Below, piece after piece: positions 61,534-64,000 of a stretch of DNA of 64,000 nt (position 1 is its first letter; every line of letters begins with the position of its first letter). The notes under the pieces were generated by a model that worked only from the letters and a program-made list of their open reading frames with translations, was not told where the DNA came from and made no database searches. Source of the DNA: Paracoccus aeridis (GTDB taxonomy: Bacteria; Pseudomonadota; Alphaproteobacteria; Rhodobacterales; Rhodobacteraceae). The position numbers and the translations under genes were made by a program. Location of the stretch: assembly GCF_004923205.2 (NCBI RefSeq), contig NZ_SELD02000008.1:53045-117044 (forward strand), read 5' to 3'.

Positions 61534-62462
61534 TGCTGCCCCCGGCGCGGGTCGTAGGCGTTGTCGGCGCGCCAGTTGGCGATGAACTCGGCCAGCGCGT
61601 CGTCGATCCGGGGCGGCATGACGATCTTCAGCTCGACATGCTGGTCGCCCCGCGTGCCGTTCGCGCGCTTCAGCCCGCGCCCCCGCAGCCGCAGGCGCTG
61701 CCCGCTGCTGGCCCCCCTGGGGACCGTCAACATGACCGGACCGTCGATCGTCTGCGCCTCGACCTTGCCGCCCAGCACCGCCTCGTCCAGCGTGATCGGC
61801 AGCGTGGTCACCACGTCGTCGCCGTTCCTGCGCCAGTCGGGATCGTCGGCCACGGTGATCGTCAGCAGCGCATCGCCGGCGTCGGCGTTCCCCATGCCGG
61901 GACCGCCCTGGCCGCGCAGGCGGATGGTCTGGCCATCGCGGGTGCCGGCGGGGATCTGCACGTCCAGCGCGTGCCCGTCGGGCAACGTGATCCGCGTGGT
62001 GCCGCCCCGCGCGGCGGTCATGAAGTCCACCTCGAGCGTGTAGCGGTGGTCCGACCCGCGCATGTCGAAGCTGCCCGCGCCGCCGCCCTGGAAGCCGCGC
62101 GGGCCCCCGGCGCCGGGACGAGCGCGGCCGCCGAACAGATCCTCGAACACGTCCGAGAAATCGCCGTAGTTCGACTGCCCGCGATAGGGGTTGTCGCCCG
62201 CCTCGGCGAAGTCGCGGTAGTAGCGCCGCTGCGGGCGTTCCTGGCCCTGTGCGTCGATCTCTCCGCGGTCGAAGCGGGCGCGCTGCTCGGGGTCCTTCAG
62301 CAGGTCGTAGGCGGCGGAGGCGGCCTTGAAGCGGTCATGCGCGGCGGTGTCGGCGGTCAGGTCCGGGTGATCGGTCTTGGCGATCCGCCGGTAGGCCTTC
62401 TTGATGTCCGCCTCCGATGCCGTCTTCGGCACCCCCAGCGCGGCATAGGGATCGTCCGCCAT
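61530..62462 (-). CDS. DnaJ C-terminal domain co-chaperone, CbpA-like
   Basis: This 310-residue J-protein has a J domain at residues 4-68 with HPD at 32-34, a Gly/Phe region (QSNYGDFSDVFEDLFGG), and C-terminal substrate-binding beta domains (HRYTLEVDFMTAARGGTTRITLPDG, VPRGASSGQRLRLRGRGL). It lacks the four CXXCXGXG zinc motifs, so it is CbpA-like rather than DnaJ. ATG 62462 follows GAGGACAAG. A candidate promoter lies about 26 bp upstream. Confidence 0.9.
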   Translation of the reverse strand: MADDPYAALGVPKTASEADIKKAYRRIAKTDHPDLTADTAAHDRFKAASAAYDLLKDPEQRARFDRGEIDAQGQERPQRRYYRDFAEAGDNPYRGQSNYGDFSDVFEDLFGGRARPGAGGPRGFQGGGAGSFDMRGSDHRYTLEVDFMTAARGGTTRITLPDGHALDVQIPAGTRDGQTIRLRGQGGPGMGNADAGDALLTITVADDPDWRRNGDDVVTTLPITLDEAVLGGKVEAQTIDGPVMLTVPRGASSGQRLRLRGRGLKRANGTRGDQHVELKIVMPPRIDDALAEFIANWRADNAYDPRRGQQ

Positions 62463-62487
62463 CTTGTCCTCGCGTGATGTCCCGATG

Positions 62488-62516
62488 AACGTAGTCGAGC
62501 CGGGGACGGTTGCAAG
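62488..62516 (-). promoter_or_regulatory. candidate promoter of the CbpA-like gene
   Basis: On the minus strand CTTGCAA (62516-62510) is followed after 16 nt by TACGTT (62493-62488). The CTTG start is compatible with an RpoH-type -35, but the -10 is poor, so sigma class is unresolved. Confidence 0.3.
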
Positions 62517-63260
62517 CGTGCTGCGGAACCGCCTCGGTCCGGCGTCGCTTGAACTGGGTGGGAGCCGGCCGCACGTTCGTCGCGGAGGGAGCGCAAGGGT
62601 GCCGAGAACGTCGGCGCCGTGCGCCTCCTCAACCAGTCGGTCGTGATCCGTGACGCGGCTGAAGATGGCGGCAAAGGCAAATCGTCGGTACAATCGCGGC
62701 GCTAAGGCATAAATCGGCATCACTATCCGGGACGGCTGGAGCATGGTTACCCGAGAACATTGGGGGGAAAGGGGCACCTGCTCGCACCCGCCCCTCCGAA
62801 CAGCGACGGTCTTTTCAACAGCTATGGACATTTTCCGGGCGACTTAGTCTCGTTCACCAACACGCGCCATATCCCAAGCATTCAGGACGTCAGGCACCTG
62901 GGACCGCAACTCGATCGAACGCTGCACGACCCGGAGGGGAGGGGATTTGAGCGAAGTCGTGTCAAGGATCGACGGCGCCATCAGCCCCGGCCGGCCGACG
63001 GCTTGTAAGCGGACGGGTATCAGTCCTGAGGGTCCGGGCCATGCAGCAGGCCGGACGCCGTTCCTTATCGCCATGTCGAAAGGCGGCGAAAAATCGAGCA
63101 CATGGCCGTGTCGGCCAGGGGCAACGAAAACCTGATCCGGATCTACATGGTCACGAGACGGAACAGCACGCTACACTGCATCTGTTTCGTGAGTTGCCGC
63201 TCAAACCGGTCGAGAACTGGATTTGCAGCAGGCCGGCCCGGATCAGTTGCTCAGGCGCGA
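62517..63260. other. gene-poor accessory stretch
   Basis: These ~740 bp have no open frame with a recognisable product on either strand. Base composition is visibly less GC-rich than the rest of the window, and stop codons occur in all frames more often. TTTTCAACAG at 62812-62821 recurs at 63887-63896. I read this as degenerate DNA next to a transposase remnant. Confidence 0.5.
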
Positions 63261-63509
63261 TCAAGGGCAGCTGTGATTGACACAGAGACGCTCAGAGCCC
63301 TCACCCAATTCAACAAGCGCGTCATGCACTACCGGTCGGGCCTTGCGCATTGGGTGTCCGGCACGGATGCGGTCCTCAAGCTCAACATAGCTGAACACCG
63401 GCCCTCTGGTCTCGTCAGTCCTCCAAGGTTCACCCGGCGCAGGGGGCGTCCCTGCCCGAGCGGCCAGCGCGGCTGTCTTCAACGCTATGCCTCCCTGAAT
63501 GCGCAGCAC
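63261..63509 (-). pseudogene. IS5/IS1182-type transposase N-terminus fragment
   Basis: On the minus strand, WRTDETRGPVFSYVELEDRI and RAGHPMRKARPVVHDALVEL (about 63425-63300) match the conserved N-terminus of IS5/IS1182-like transposases, which reads roughly FSYVxLExRVPxxHPLRxIRxxVxEAL. Similarity begins abruptly after an unrelated leader and ends abruptly after LVELGE; the frame stops at 63261. No DDE catalytic domain follows. It is a truncated remnant, not an active element. Confidence 0.6.
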
Positions 63510-63776
63510 GAACGGCTAGGACGATCCACCGAGTTCCACGTGCTCGAGCAGATCGAGACGAAATCTCCGGAGGTCCTTGAGGCTTGGCTGGTGGAGGCGA
63601 CCGCCCATCTATCGCCCATGATCGGCATGCTCGAGAACATCCTCATCCGGAAACAATCATTCTTCGAACGCGCAGAGTTCCAATCGTTGAAGGACGAGTT
63701 CGCAAGTGAACCGCCTGAGGTAAAGCCCGGTACCCCATTCGCGGGCCATCGAAGGCTTTCGGAACGATCTGCATGA
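63273..63776 (+). CDS. uncertain open frame, probably partly a shadow of the transposase remnant
   Basis: A GTG at 63273 with AAGGG 5 nt upstream opens a 167-codon frame. Its first ~70 codons are antisense to the transposase fragment and are unlikely to be real. The last ~95 residues (EQIETKSPEVLEAWLVEATA, HLSPMIGMLENILIRKQSFF, ERAEFQSLKDEFASEPPEV) look like a genuine helical protein fragment, so a broken gene may end here. I recognise no family. Confidence 0.2.
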   Translation: MIDTETLRALTQFNKRVMHYRSGLAHWVSGTDAVLKLNIAEHRPSGLVSPPRFTRRRGRPCPSGQRGCLQRYASLNAQHERLGRSTEFHVLEQIETKSPEVLEAWLVEATAHLSPMIGMLENILIRKQSFFERAEFQSLKDEFASEPPEVKPGTPFAGHRRLSERSA

Positions 63777-64000
63777 TCTAGTCCCGATCAGAGATGCAAG
63801 TGCCCGAGGCGAAACCTGCCAGCGCAGCGCGGACAGCGAAGCCGTACCCTGCAGCGCAGAATGCGTCAGGCATCCCGGCACCGGGTTTTTCAACAGGATC
63901 CGGACATAGCAGCCCGTCAGCTTACTATCGAATCGAGTCGGCGCCGGCCTCTGAATGGCCTGCCCCCCTGAGGTGGTCCGTTTGTAATCTTAGTGCATGA
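63777..64000. other. window end, no supported gene
   Basis: No convincing coding sequence is seen. GGGTTTTTCAACAGGATC (63883-63900) resembles sequences at insertion-sequence ends, but the element cannot be defined within the window. Confidence 0.3.

Noticed and set aside
62844..63101. 85-codon minus-strand frame in the accessory region
   Set aside because: No family resemblance, no ribosome binding site and shadow-like composition.

Overview
The window is a GC-rich chromosomal segment of an alphaproteobacterium, most likely Rhodobacterales/Rhodobacteraceae. The evidence is the gene order fliI / flgB-flgC-fliE-fliQ-flgF-flgG-flgA-flgH, the secA / parvulin / argJ / mutT block, the rimP-nusA-ylxR-infB operon, the grxC-nitrilase-marR-ubiG neighbourhood and a CtrA-like site at the flagellar promoter. 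Genes are densely packed, with many 1-4 nt overlaps. No plasmid, phage or CRISPR structure is visible. Only the last ~1.3 kb looks like decayed accessory DNA.

Layout. 1-3.2 kb: a truncated extensin-like protein, a Crp/Fnr regulator and two DUF2382 (YsnF/AvaK-like) stress proteins. 3.3-9.5 kb: flagellar export ATPase FliI, divergent from a basal-body operon (rod proteins FlgB/C/F/G, FliE, export protein FliQ, L-ring FlgH, chaperone FlgA, a FliL-like protein). 9.6-16.8 kb: a GT2 glycosyltransferase, SecA, a secreted parvulin, ArgJ with an odd Lys/Ala-rich N-terminus, MutT and a 42-residue small protein. 17.1-25.7 kb: an operon of YtcJ-like amidohydrolase, complete Dpp/Opp-type peptide ABC transporter and MlrC-type M81 peptidase, which suggests import and hydrolysis of unusual peptides or amides. 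25.8-31.4 kb: the transcription/translation operon rimP-nusA-ylxR-infB, with a strong promoter and a terminator-like hairpin in its leader. 31.5-37.2 kb: a membrane protein, prolyl iminopeptidase, UbiG, MarR, a nitrilase-family amidase, glutaredoxin, a BadF/BcrAD-family kinase and a PPOx-family flavoprotein.

37.4-43.6 kb: the carboxy(nor)spermidine decarboxylase/dehydrogenase pair behind a good sigma70 promoter with a Pho-box-like repeat, then two AI-2E/PerM-family permeases flanking a cupin and ribulose-phosphate epimerase. 43.8-55.2 kb: the most coherent system in the window, a ten-gene minus-strand operon. A TRAP transporter (DctP-Q-M) is followed, mostly by overlapping stops and starts, by an IclR regulator, a fused enoyl-CoA hydratase/3-hydroxyacyl-CoA dehydrogenase, a thiolase, two acyl-CoA dehydrogenases, a thioesterase and a CoA ligase. 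This is a self-contained import, activation and beta-oxidation module for an unknown carboxylate, parallel to the pimelate (pim) operon of Rhodopseudomonas but with its own transporter and regulator.

55.4-62.5 kb: a small GNAT protein, a secreted YbaY-like protein, an 1106-residue serralysin-like RTX metalloprotease without a nearby type I exporter, tRNA-Arg(CCT), an orphan LacI regulator, and a CbpA/CbpM-like co-chaperone pair. 62.5-64 kb: lower-GC DNA with no intact gene, holding a transposase N-terminus fragment and other remnants.
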